A DNA stretch of 64,000 nucleotides, taken from Mycobacterium sp. 1164966.3. Lineage in GTDB: Bacteria > Actinomycetota > Actinomycetes > Mycobacteriales > Mycobacteriaceae. The translations under genes were made by a program, and so were the position numbers. The notes beneath the pieces were generated by a model that had not been told where the DNA came from, searched no databases, and saw nothing but the letters and a program-made list of their open reading frames with translations. Positions within the stretch are counted from its first letter, which is position 1, and the number at the start of each line of letters is the position of its first letter. The stretch covers positions 248,001 to 312,000 of the forward strand of contig NZ_LZSG01000005.1 of assembly GCF_001665395.1 (NCBI RefSeq), given 5' to 3'. This document shows, one piece after another, positions 35,444-43,299 of this stretch.

Positions 35444-35461
35444 TGTATCTGTACTGATACA
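35444..35461. promoter_or_regulatory. 18-bp operator-like palindrome
   Basis: TGTATCTGTACTGATACA has perfect 6-bp outer arms (TGTATC/GATACA) and a symmetric GTAC near the centre. It lies 33 bp before the sigma-factor ATG and 164 bp from the divergent SDR start, where a repressor could control the sigma gene. Its form resembles TetR-family sites. Confidence 0.6.
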
Positions 35462-35494
35462 GGGTTTTCCATCCCGAGGCGTCGGAGGGCGAGC

Positions 35495-36457
35495 ATGCCA
35501 TTGCAGGCCGAATTCATGGAGCGGGCTGCGCCGTTTCGTGCCGAGTTGATTGCGCACTGCTACCGGATGCTCGGTTCGGTGCACGACGCCGAAGACCTGG
35601 TCCAGGAAACGTACCTGCGCGGCTGGCGCGGTTACGAGGCGTTCGAGCAACGCGCGGCATTGCGGACGTGGCTGTACCGGATCGCGACAACCGCATGCCT
35701 CCGTGCGCTCGAGAACCGCGCTCGTCGCGTCCTACCCGCCGGAGTCGGCCCACCGGTTACCGCGTCAACCGACCCGCACGCCAGCCTCGACGGCGCTGGT
35801 GGCTATGACTGGCTGGAACCGATCCCCGACGACCTGACCGTGCCGACCCCCGAATCTGCCTTCACCGCAAGGCAAAGCGTCCGCCTGGCGGTGATAACCG
35901 CGATGCAGGAGCTTCCGGCGCGCCAGCGAGCCGTGTTGATCCTGCGCGACGTCGTACAGTTCAGCGCCGCCGAGGTTGCCGAACTCCTGGAAACCACGCC
36001 CGCTGCCGTCAACAGTGCCCTGCAGCGCGCCCGTGCACATCTCGCCGAGGTGGCGCCCAGCGAGGACAGCGTGGCCGAGCCCGACGACGCCGAGCTCAAG
36101 GCATTGCTCGACCGCTACTGCGCAGCATTCGAGAACGCCGACATGGCCGCTCTCACCGAACTGCTACAAGCCGATGTGAAGCTCGAAATGCCGCCGGTGC
36201 CACTGTGGTTCACCGGACGCGACGCCGTCACCGGCTTCCTTGCCGCGCGGGCCTTCACCACACCCGGAGACATGGCGTTGATCCCGACAGCGGCGAACGG
36301 CCAGCCCGCTGTCGCCGAATACCGACGCACCGAAGACGGCGTCATGCGGGCCCATTCGATTCATGTCGTCACGCTCGGCACCAGCGGAATTGCTGCCCTC
36401 ACCGTCTTTCTCGATCCGGCGCTCTTCGCCACTTTCGGCTTGCCGCCGAGCCGATAA
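35495..36457 (+). CDS. ECF sigma factor with C-terminal SnoaL-like domain
   Basis: A 320-aa extracytoplasmic-function sigma factor. Region 2 is at ~residues 12-75 (YRMLGSVHDAEDLVQETYLRGWRG), region 4 at ~125-185 (LPARQRAVLILRDVVQFSAAEVAELLETTPAAVNSALQRAR), and an NTF2/SnoaL-like domain spans ~200-315. Sigma factors of this build (SigG-type groups) are often controlled by their own C-terminal domain, not by a separate anti-sigma factor; none is encoded here. GGAGGG precedes the ATG. The divergent SDR-SDR-DUF899 operon is a natural candidate target. Confidence 0.9.
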   Translation: MPLQAEFMERAAPFRAELIAHCYRMLGSVHDAEDLVQETYLRGWRGYEAFEQRAALRTWLYRIATTACLRALENRARRVLPAGVGPPVTASTDPHASLDGAGGYDWLEPIPDDLTVPTPESAFTARQSVRLAVITAMQELPARQRAVLILRDVVQFSAAEVAELLETTPAAVNSALQRARAHLAEVAPSEDSVAEPDDAELKALLDRYCAAFENADMAALTELLQADVKLEMPPVPLWFTGRDAVTGFLAARAFTTPGDMALIPTAANGQPAVAEYRRTEDGVMRAHSIHVVTLGTSGIAALTVFLDPALFATFGLPPSR

Positions 36458-36483
36458 ACCCGCGCTGCGCCTACCCTCGAGTT

Positions 36484-36502
36484 CACATCTGGTTCAGATG
36501 TG
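36484..36502. promoter_or_regulatory. Perfect inverted repeat between sigma gene and ctpI
   Basis: CACATCTG-GTT-CAGATGTG has two perfect 8-bp arms around 3 bp. It lies 27 bp after the sigma-factor stop and 61 bp before the ctpI GTG. It could be a short terminator for the sigma gene, or an operator for ctpI, where a metal-responsive repressor would be expected. No U-tract follows, which slightly favours the operator. Confidence 0.5.
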
Positions 36503-36563
36503 GACAGGGGTGGTAACACACCATGAGTATTAGGCGCGGTACTGGTCGTTGAAGGGTGACTGA

Positions 36564-39500
36564 GTGAAAATTCCGGGTATCGGCCTGGTGGGCAGTTTGG
36601 CCGATGGTGTCGTGCAGGCCGGTGCGCAAGCTGCGTCTGGTGCCGCGGGCACCGTGCAGATGCTGGCCAGCCCGGTCGTGGAGTTGGTTGGGCCGGTGGC
36701 GCAGGCCGCGGCTCAGTCGACCGGCCGGGTGCTCGGCATCTCTAACGGCTCGGCCGCCCGGCCCACACCACCGGTGCGCTGGCAGAGCGGCCACCGGGTG
36801 CATCTGGATCTGGACCCGCTGCTGCCGTTCCCGCGCTGGGACGAACATGCGGCGGTGGTGGAGGAGCCGGTGCGGCGCATCTCCGGGGTGGCCAAGGCTC
36901 ACGTCGAGTGCGCGCTAGGCCGGCTGGTGGTCGAGCTCGACCCAGACGCCGACGCCGACGCGGTTATGGACGAGGTGCGTGATGTGGTTGGCGCCGTCGC
37001 CGAGGACCTGACGCTGGTGGGGGCCGGATCGGCGCCACCGGTCGCGGCGTTCGCCGACCCGGGCAACCCGTTGGCAATCCTGGTGCCGCTGACGGCCGCG
37101 GCGATGGATCTGGTCGCAATGACTGCCGCCATCACCGGCTCGGTCGCCAAACTGCCCGCCGCACCGCAAACCACCCGGGCCGTGGTCGCTCTCATCAACC
37201 ATCAGCCGCGCATGGTGTCGGTGCTGGAGTCGCGGTTGGGTCGAGTCGGGACCGATATCGCGCTCAGCGCCGCGACGGCAGCGGCGAACGGGCTCACCCA
37301 GGCATTCGGCACCCCCATGCTCGATCTGGTGAGCCGCGGGTTGCAGCTTTCCGAGGCGACTGCCCATCGCCGCGTATGGCGCGACCGCGAACCCCAGCTG
37401 GCCTCGCCGCAACGGCCGCAGGCCCCGGTGGTCCCCGTCATCTCGTCGGCCGGGACGAAGTCGCACGCGCCGCGGCACGCGTGGGCGGCCGCGGCGGCGG
37501 GTGACGAAGCACATGTCGTGGTCGGCGGAGCAATCGATGCCGCTATCGACACCGCGAAGGGGTCGATGAAGGGGCCCGTCGAGAGTTACTCCGATTCGGC
37601 GGCGAACGGCTCGCTGATCGCCGCGGCGAGCGCGCTACTCGCCGGCGGCGGCACCGAAGATGCGGCCGGCGCGATCCTGGCCGGGGTACCCCGCGCGGCT
37701 CATATGGGCCGGCAGGCGTTCGCGGCCGTGCTGGGTCGCGGCCTGGCCAACGCCGGCCAGCTGGTGCTCGACCCCGGTGCACTGCGCCGCCTGGACCGCG
37801 TTCGAGTGGTCGTGATCGACGGCGCCGCGCTGCGCGGCGACCACCGGGCTGTCCTGCATGCCGAGGGAGACGAGCCCGGCTGGGACGACGACCGCGTCTA
37901 TGAGGTCGCTGACGCACTGCTGCACGGCGAGGAGGCGCCCGAGCCCGACCCCGACGAGCTGCCGGCGATCGGCGCGCGGCTGAGATGGCTTCCGGCACAG
38001 GGGCCGTCGGCGGCGCCCGCCCAAGGCCTGGAACGCGCCGACCTGGTGGTCGACGGCCAGCGCGTCGGCGGTGTCGCCGTCGGCTGGGAGGTCGACCCGT
38101 ATGCGATCCCGCTGCTGCAGACCGCGCACCGAACCGGAGCCCGGGTGGTTCTGCGCCACGTGGCCGGCACCGAAGACCTGTCCGCCAGCGTCGGCGCGAC
38201 GCACCCGCCGGGCACGCCGCTGCTGAAGCTGGTCCGAGACCTTCGTACCGACCGCGGACCGGTGTTGCTGATCACCGCCGTGCACCGCGACTTCGCATCG
38301 ACGGACACCCTGGCGGCGCTGGCGATCGCCGACGTCGGCGTGGCTCTCGACGATCCCCGCGCCGCCACCCCCTGGACCGCCGACATCATCACCGGCACCG
38401 ATCTCGCGGCAGCCGTGCGGATCCTGTCGGCGATTCCGGTGGCCCGCTCGGCCAGCGAGTCGGCGGTGCATCTCGCCCAGGGCGGCACGACGCTGGCCGG
38501 GCTGCTGCTGGTCACCGGCGAGGAGGGCAGATCCACTAACCCGGCCAGCTTCCGTCGCTGGCTCAACCCGGTAAATGCCGCGGCCGCAACGGCTTTGGTG
38601 TCGGGAACGTGGTCGGCCGCCAGGGTGCTGCGGCTGGCCGACCCGACCCCCCAACCGCTGACCGCCTGGCATGCGCTGGACCCCGAGATCGTCTATTCGC
38701 GGCTGGCCGGTGGCGCGCGCCCGCTGGCCGTCGAGGCCGGGAATCCGGCCTGGCGGCGCATTCTGGACGACCTGTCCTACGAACCGGTGGCCGCCCCGCT
38801 GCGCGGCCCGCTACAAGCACTGGGCCGGCTGGCGGTGGCCACCAGGCATGAGCTGGCCGACCCGCTGACGCCGATCCTGGCGGTCGGCGCCGCTGCGTCG
38901 GCGATCGTCGGCAGCAACATCGACGCCCTTCTGGTTGCCGGGGTGATGACCGTCAACGCGATAACCGGTGGGGTACAGCGGTTGCGGGCCGAGGCGGCGG
39001 CTGCGGAATTGTTTGCCGAACAGGACCAGCTCGTGCGCCGCGTCGTCGTCCCGGCCGTGGCGACCACCCGTCGACGGCTGGAGGCCGCCCAGCACACCAC
39101 CCGTACCGCCACGGTGTCCGCGAAGTCGCTGCGGGTCGGCGATGTCATCGACCTGGCCGCGCCAGAGGTAGTCCCGGCAGACTGCCGGCTGCTGGTAGCC
39201 GAGGACCTCGAGGTCGACGAGTCCCTGCTCACCGGAGAATCGCTGCCGGTGGACAAGCAGGTCGAACCCGTCGCGGTCAACGACGCCGACCGGGCCAGCA
39301 TGCTGTTCGAGGGCAGCACGATCGTCGCGGGACACGCCCGCGCGATCGTCGTGGCCACGGGAGTCGGCACGGCCGCGCAGCGGGCGATCTCGGCGGTCGC
39401 CGACGTGGAGACGTCGGCCGGCGTGCAAGCCCGGCTGCGTGAGCTGACCAGCAAGGTCCTTCCGCTGACGCTGGCCGGGGGTGTCGCGGTGACCGGTTTG

Positions 39501-41375
39501 GCGCTGCTGCGCCGGGCGTCATTGCGGCAGGCGGTCGCCGACGGTGTCGCGATCGCGGTGGCCGCCGTGCCGGAGGGACTGCCGCTGGTGGCCACGCTAT
39601 CCCAGCTCGCCGCGGCACAGCGGCTGACGGCACGCGGCGCGCTGGTCCGCGCTCCTCGTACCATCGAGGCCCTGGGCCGGGTGGACACCATATGTTTCGA
39701 CAAGACCGGCACCCTCACCGAGAACCGCTTGCGTGTGGTGCGGGTCGTGCCGGCGAAGGCAAAGGTGCGGGGCCCCTACCCGGACACGACGGATCCGGAT
39801 GCCGCGGTGGTGCTGCGGAAGGCCGCATGGGCGTCCACCCAGCCCCACGACGGTCAGGGCCATGCGCACGCCACGGACGAAGCCATCCTCACCGCGGCGA
39901 GTTCACTTAACGGCCAAGGCGATTCGGGTTGGACGGTGATCGCCGAGGTACCATTCGAGTCCAGTCGTGGTTTCGCCGCGTCCATCGGAACGTTGAGCAC
40001 TGACCCCGACACCCCGATGCTGATGCTCAAAGGCGCTCCCGAGACGGTCCTGCCGCGCTGCCTGTTCCCCGACCCGGACGCCGATCACCAGCACGCCGAG
40101 TCGTTGGTACACCACCTCGCCGAGCAAGGCCTGCGGGTGCTGGCAGTGGCGCAGCGCCGTTGGGAGCACGACACCGACGACGACGAGGACACCGATGCCG
40201 ACGCCGTCGACGAGGCCGCGCACGACCTCGAGTTGATCGGCTACGTGGGATTGGCGGACACCGCGCGGCCATCCTCGCGCCCTCTGATCGAAGCGCTGGT
40301 GGACGCCAAGCGACAGGTGGTGCTGATCACCGGCGACCACCCCGTCACCGCACGGGCGATCGCCCGACAGCTGGGCTTGCCACCGAATGCACGGGTGGTG
40401 ACCGGATCCGAACTCGTCGGCCTCGACGAAGACGCGTCGGCCAAACTCGCGGCCGACGTACAGGTTTTCGCCCGCGTCAGCCCCGAACAGAAGGTGCAGA
40501 TCGTGGCGGCGTTGCAGCGCTGCGGGCGGGTGACCGCGATGGTCGGCGACGGGGCCAACGACGCCGCCGCCATCCGGATGGCCGACGTGGGTATTGGGGT
40601 CAGCGGTCGGGGTTCTTCGGCAGCGCGCGGGGCCGCAGACATCGTGCTGACCGACGACGACCTGGGCGTGCTGCTCGACGCTCTGGTCGAGGGCCGCACC
40701 ATGTGGGCAGGCGTGCGTGACGCGGTGACGATCTTGGTCGGCGGCAATGTCGGCGAGGTGCTTTTCACGATCATCGGGACGGCGTTCGGCGACGGGCGGG
40801 CGCCGGTCGGAACTCGGCAACTGCTGCTGGTGAACCTGCTCACCGACATGTTCCCCGCGCTCGCCGTCGCGGTGACCTCGCAGTTCGAAGAGCCCGACGA
40901 CGAGGACTACGAATCCGAGGCCGAGGCCGAGGAGGCGCGTCGTGCATATCAACGTATGGTGTTGACGTCGCCGACGCCCTCGCTCGACGCGCCCCTGATG
41001 CGCCAGATCGTCAACCGCGGCGTGGTCACCGCTGCCGGTGCCACCGCAGCCTGGGCGATGGGACGCTGGACGCCGGGGACCGAACGCCGCACGGCCACAA
41101 TGGGATTGACCGCCGTGGTGACCACGCAGCTGGCGCAGACGCTGCTGACGCGCCGGCACAGCCCGCTGGTCGTGGCCACCGCCCTGGGCAGTGCGGGGGT
41201 TTTGGTCGGCATCATCCAAACCCCGGTGCTCAGCAACTTCTTCGGGTGCACGCCGCTGGGCCCCGTGGCCTGGACCGGGGTGATCACCGCGACAGCCGGA
41301 GCCACCGCGGTCTCGGTGCTGGCGCCGCAGTGGTTGACAAAGACGATCGGCGCCGTCGTACCCGATCAGCAGTAG
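36564..41375 (+). CDS. ctpI: Cation-transporting P-type ATPase CtpI
   Basis: A giant P-type ATPase of 1603 aa, about twice the usual length because of a ~750-residue N-terminal region that includes a ferredoxin-like heavy-metal-type fold (~75-150). The core motifs are SLLTGESLPVDK (actuator), AAVPEGLPLVATL (membrane, PEGLP), CFDKTGTLTEN with the phosphorylated Asp1046, and MVGDGANDAAAIRMADVGIGV (hinge). The transported ion is not established; the PEGLP rather than CPx membrane motif argues against a classical copper or zinc pump. The GTG start follows GAAGGGTGAC. It matches M. tuberculosis Rv0107c. A 20-bp repeat array follows its stop. Confidence 0.95.
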   Translation: MKIPGIGLVGSLADGVVQAGAQAASGAAGTVQMLASPVVELVGPVAQAAAQSTGRVLGISNGSAARPTPPVRWQSGHRVHLDLDPLLPFPRWDEHAAVVEEPVRRISGVAKAHVECALGRLVVELDPDADADAVMDEVRDVVGAVAEDLTLVGAGSAPPVAAFADPGNPLAILVPLTAAAMDLVAMTAAITGSVAKLPAAPQTTRAVVALINHQPRMVSVLESRLGRVGTDIALSAATAAANGLTQAFGTPMLDLVSRGLQLSEATAHRRVWRDREPQLASPQRPQAPVVPVISSAGTKSHAPRHAWAAAAAGDEAHVVVGGAIDAAIDTAKGSMKGPVESYSDSAANGSLIAAASALLAGGGTEDAAGAILAGVPRAAHMGRQAFAAVLGRGLANAGQLVLDPGALRRLDRVRVVVIDGAALRGDHRAVLHAEGDEPGWDDDRVYEVADALLHGEEAPEPDPDELPAIGARLRWLPAQGPSAAPAQGLERADLVVDGQRVGGVAVGWEVDPYAIPLLQTAHRTGARVVLRHVAGTEDLSASVGATHPPGTPLLKLVRDLRTDRGPVLLITAVHRDFASTDTLAALAIADVGVALDDPRAATPWTADIITGTDLAAAVRILSAIPVARSASESAVHLAQGGTTLAGLLLVTGEEGRSTNPASFRRWLNPVNAAAATALVSGTWSAARVLRLADPTPQPLTAWHALDPEIVYSRLAGGARPLAVEAGNPAWRRILDDLSYEPVAAPLRGPLQALGRLAVATRHELADPLTPILAVGAAASAIVGSNIDALLVAGVMTVNAITGGVQRLRAEAAAAELFAEQDQLVRRVVVPAVATTRRRLEAAQHTTRTATVSAKSLRVGDVIDLAAPEVVPADCRLLVAEDLEVDESLLTGESLPVDKQVEPVAVNDADRASMLFEGSTIVAGHARAIVVATGVGTAAQRAISAVADVETSAGVQARLRELTSKVLPLTLAGGVAVTGLALLRRASLRQAVADGVAIAVAAVPEGLPLVATLSQLAAAQRLTARGALVRAPRTIEALGRVDTICFDKTGTLTENRLRVVRVVPAKAKVRGPYPDTTDPDAAVVLRKAAWASTQPHDGQGHAHATDEAILTAASSLNGQGDSGWTVIAEVPFESSRGFAASIGTLSTDPDTPMLMLKGAPETVLPRCLFPDPDADHQHAESLVHHLAEQGLRVLAVAQRRWEHDTDDDEDTDADAVDEAAHDLELIGYVGLADTARPSSRPLIEALVDAKRQVVLITGDHPVTARAIARQLGLPPNARVVTGSELVGLDEDASAKLAADVQVFARVSPEQKVQIVAALQRCGRVTAMVGDGANDAAAIRMADVGIGVSGRGSSAARGAADIVLTDDDLGVLLDALVEGRTMWAGVRDAVTILVGGNVGEVLFTIIGTAFGDGRAPVGTRQLLLVNLLTDMFPALAVAVTSQFEEPDDEDYESEAEAEEARRAYQRMVLTSPTPSLDAPLMRQIVNRGVVTAAGATAAWAMGRWTPGTERRTATMGLTAVVTTQLAQTLLTRRHSPLVVATALGSAGVLVGIIQTPVLSNFFGCTPLGPVAWTGVITATAGATAVSVLAPQWLTKTIGAVVPDQQ

Positions 41376-41450
41376 AAATTTTCGGGCGAGCGGTCGGGCG
41401 AGCGGATGCACCGGCCGTCGCTCCAACCCCTGGACGGGGATCAGCCTATG

Positions 41451-41530
41451 TTCGGTGTGAACTCACGGCGTTCGGTGTGAACTGACGGCGTTGGGTGTGC
41501 ATTCTGGGCGTTCCGTGTTACTACAGGGCG
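41451..41530 (+). repeat. Four direct 20-bp units (left arm of inverted array)
   Basis: Four abutting 20-bp units: TTCGGTGTGAACTCACGGCG at 41451, a copy with one change at 41471, TTGGGTGTGCATTCTGGGCG at 41491, and TTCCGTGTTACTACAGGGCG at 41511. Related units in reverse orientation follow at 41550-41609, so the whole can fold into a long branched hairpin downstream of ctpI. Confidence 0.85.
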
Positions 41531-41549
41531 GGAATCGGAACGTTTCGCC

Positions 41550-41609
41550 GCCCTGCGTTCACCTGCAAAGCCCAGGATTCACACGCAAAGCCCAGGATTC
41601 ACACGCAAA
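41550..41609 (-). repeat. Three inverted 20-bp units (right arm of the array)
   Basis: On the minus strand, two identical units TTTGCGTGTGAATCCTGGGC (41609-41590 and 41589-41570) and one diverged unit (41569-41550). They match the forward units at GTGTGAA and GGC. Only 19 bp separate the two arms. Besides termination of ctpI transcription, the regular 20-bp period could serve as a protein-binding array. Confidence 0.85.
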
Positions 41610-41821
41610 TCCCGGCCAACGCGTAGTCGGCGCACCACTCCCGACAACCCGTCGGGCTGGTCCCATCGGAAGTCACTGTTCGGCGACGACGTTATTACGG
41701 CGTGGCCCGTGGCCCGCATCGGTTCCGTAACCAATTACGTTGCCCACCTAGGCAAAATCCTCCTGCCACCGATACGGTTCCGCAGGGGGTGATAGCGGAG
41801 ACTATTGATACCAAAGGGAGA
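41610..41821. other. Spacer between repeat array and exported-protein gene
   Basis: About 210 bp with no gene. A purine-rich AAAGGGAGA just before 41822 is the Shine-Dalgarno of the next gene. No clear -10/-35 pair was recognised. Confidence 0.4.
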
Positions 41822-42283
41822 ATGTTGAATATCTTGGCTCGATTCAACATCACGATTGCCGTCGGCGCCGGATTGTGCGGAGCCGCTATGGCATTCGGTC
41901 CGGATGCGGCAGCCACCCCGCTGCCGATGGGCGGGCCCACCTGCCTCGAGCAGATGGCGGGGGCCGCGGCACCGGTAGCCGCGCCGGCGCCGATGGCTTT
42001 GCCCGGCCCTCATGTCGTCGCGGCGCCGCCTCTTCCGCTCGATGTGCCCGCACCTCTTGCGCCGGCCGGGGCGGGCGCGGCCGCCCCTGCTCCAGCGGCG
42101 GCGCCACTTGAAACCATGGCGGGGGCTGTCCCGCGAGCGGGCAAGGGCGTGCCCACTGCACCAGCGGCCCCGGTGTCGGCTCCGGTAGTGCTGCCCGGCC
42201 CGTTGCCTGCGCCGACAGAACCTACGGCTGTTCTGGTGGGGGCCGTTGCCCCGGATACCCGTGCGGGTTGCGCGGGTGGATGA
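41822..42283 (+). CDS. Exported Pro/Ala-rich protein
   Basis: A 153-aa secreted protein: an N-terminal signal peptide (hydrophobic ITIAVGAGLCGAAMAF, Ala-rich cleavage region) and a mature part almost entirely Ala, Pro, Val and Leu, with two cysteines near the mature ends (CLEQM and AGCAGG). It is low-complexity, with no catalytic motif. AAAGGGAGA precedes the ATG; in-frame codons up to 41702 lie before that signal. Small Pro/Ala-rich exported proteins are common in mycobacterial envelopes. It converges on the second LdtA-like gene with 8 bp between stop codons. Confidence 0.75.
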   Translation: MLNILARFNITIAVGAGLCGAAMAFGPDAAATPLPMGGPTCLEQMAGAAAPVAAPAPMALPGPHVVAAPPLPLDVPAPLAPAGAGAAAPAPAAAPLETMAGAVPRAGKGVPTAPAAPVSAPVVLPGPLPAPTEPTAVLVGAVAPDTRAGCAGG

Positions 42284-42291
42284 CGAAAAGG

Positions 42292-43098
42292 CTATCCCTG
42301 CACGATTACCGGGTCACCGACGTTGACGGCGTTGTAGTACCACTCTGCGTCGGCTGGACTCAGGCTGATGCAGCCGTGGCTGACGTTCTCGGCGCCCATC
42401 GATTGAACCGCCCACGGAGCTGAATGCACGAAGAGCCCGCGGCTGCTGATACGGACGGCGTAGTCAACCGTGACCCGGTAGCCCTCGGGATCGTCGACCG
42501 GAATACCTACGCTGCTCGAATCCATGGTGACTGAACGGTTTTTCGACATGACGGCGTAGGAACCGACCGGCGTCGGGAATTCAGACTTACCCATCGAGGC
42601 GGGCAACACTCCGTCTTCTCCCCAGTGCGGCCGATGGTGCGGTGACGGCAGCGGCGGCGATGTTCCCGGTTCTGCTCCGTCGATGGTGACCGTGAACGTG
42701 TGATCCGAGATTTTGGCGACACCGAGCACAGCGGGACCGGTTTTGAAATCCGTGGCCAATGCGCCTACCGACAACTTCACGCTGCTGTGCGCCGGCCAGA
42801 ATCGGTCGGGTACCCACTGCACCACATCACGGTCGAGCCATTCGAACCTGCCGGTCATCGCGGGCGTCGATTTCACTTCAATGGCGCGCTCCGCCACCTG
42901 CCGATTGGCAACAGGCGCAGTAAAAGTCACCACGACGGGGTGTGCGACGCCCACCACCTGCCCTCGCGCTGGCAGCACCGACGCGACGGCGAAGTCATGC
43001 GACTGGTTGGCTGCCGCGAGACTTATCCGCTCGGGCGGCGCAATCAACGTCGCGCAGATCCCGATCACCACCAGAACAGACCGAAGTGCCGCTCGCAT
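42292..43098 (-). CDS. Second L,D-transpeptidase, LdtA-like
   Basis: A 268-aa paralogue of LdtA: a signal/anchor (MRAALRSVLVVIGICATLI), an Ig-like domain with VVGVAHPVVVTFTAPVANR, and a YkuD domain with HSAPW and SHGCISLS carrying the catalytic cysteine. It differs from LdtA by a ~20-residue His/Pro-rich insertion (SPPLPSPHHRPHWGEDG) between the two domains and by Ser in place of Asn after the SHGC Ile. I chose the ATG at 43098 because GGAAG lies just before it; the ATG at 43110 directly abuts AAAGG. It should form 3-3 peptidoglycan cross-links. Confidence 0.88.
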   Translation of the reverse strand: MRAALRSVLVVIGICATLIAPPERISLAAANQSHDFAVASVLPARGQVVGVAHPVVVTFTAPVANRQVAERAIEVKSTPAMTGRFEWLDRDVVQWVPDRFWPAHSSVKLSVGALATDFKTGPAVLGVAKISDHTFTVTIDGAEPGTSPPLPSPHHRPHWGEDGVLPASMGKSEFPTPVGSYAVMSKNRSVTMDSSSVGIPVDDPEGYRVTVDYAVRISSRGLFVHSAPWAVQSMGAENVSHGCISLSPADAEWYYNAVNVGDPVIVQG

Positions 43099-43251
43099 CG
43101 CTTCCGTCATCCTTTACCCGCCGAAGAGCCCAAGAAGAACTCCAAAAGAGCTGTGTCGTTGGTCGATGGTAGGGGCGACACGACGCTGGCGACGCCAGCG
43201 CGCGCGGGCAGCTCGATCAAGTCTCGGTCAAGTTTTGATCACGGCGAACAG

Positions 43252-43274
43252 GCGCGAAAGCTCCTGTTTCGCGC
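43252..43274. terminator. Hairpin downstream of the FadD gene
   Basis: GCGCGAAA and TTTCGCGC form a perfect 8-bp stem with a 7-nt loop, 26 bp beyond the stop of the leftward acyl-CoA ligase. It is probably that unit's transcription terminator. Confidence 0.55.
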
Positions 43275-43299
43275 AGAAATTGGGTGCTTTTGCTCGCGC

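Noticed and set aside
39903..41426. A 507-codon frame on the minus strand opposite ctpI
   Set aside because: ctpI carries conserved P-type ATPase motifs throughout this stretch; the antisense product is low-complexity His/Arg/Gly sequence.
41451..41609. CRISPR array
   Set aside because: The units abut without unique spacers and occur in both orientations, so this is not a repeat-spacer array.
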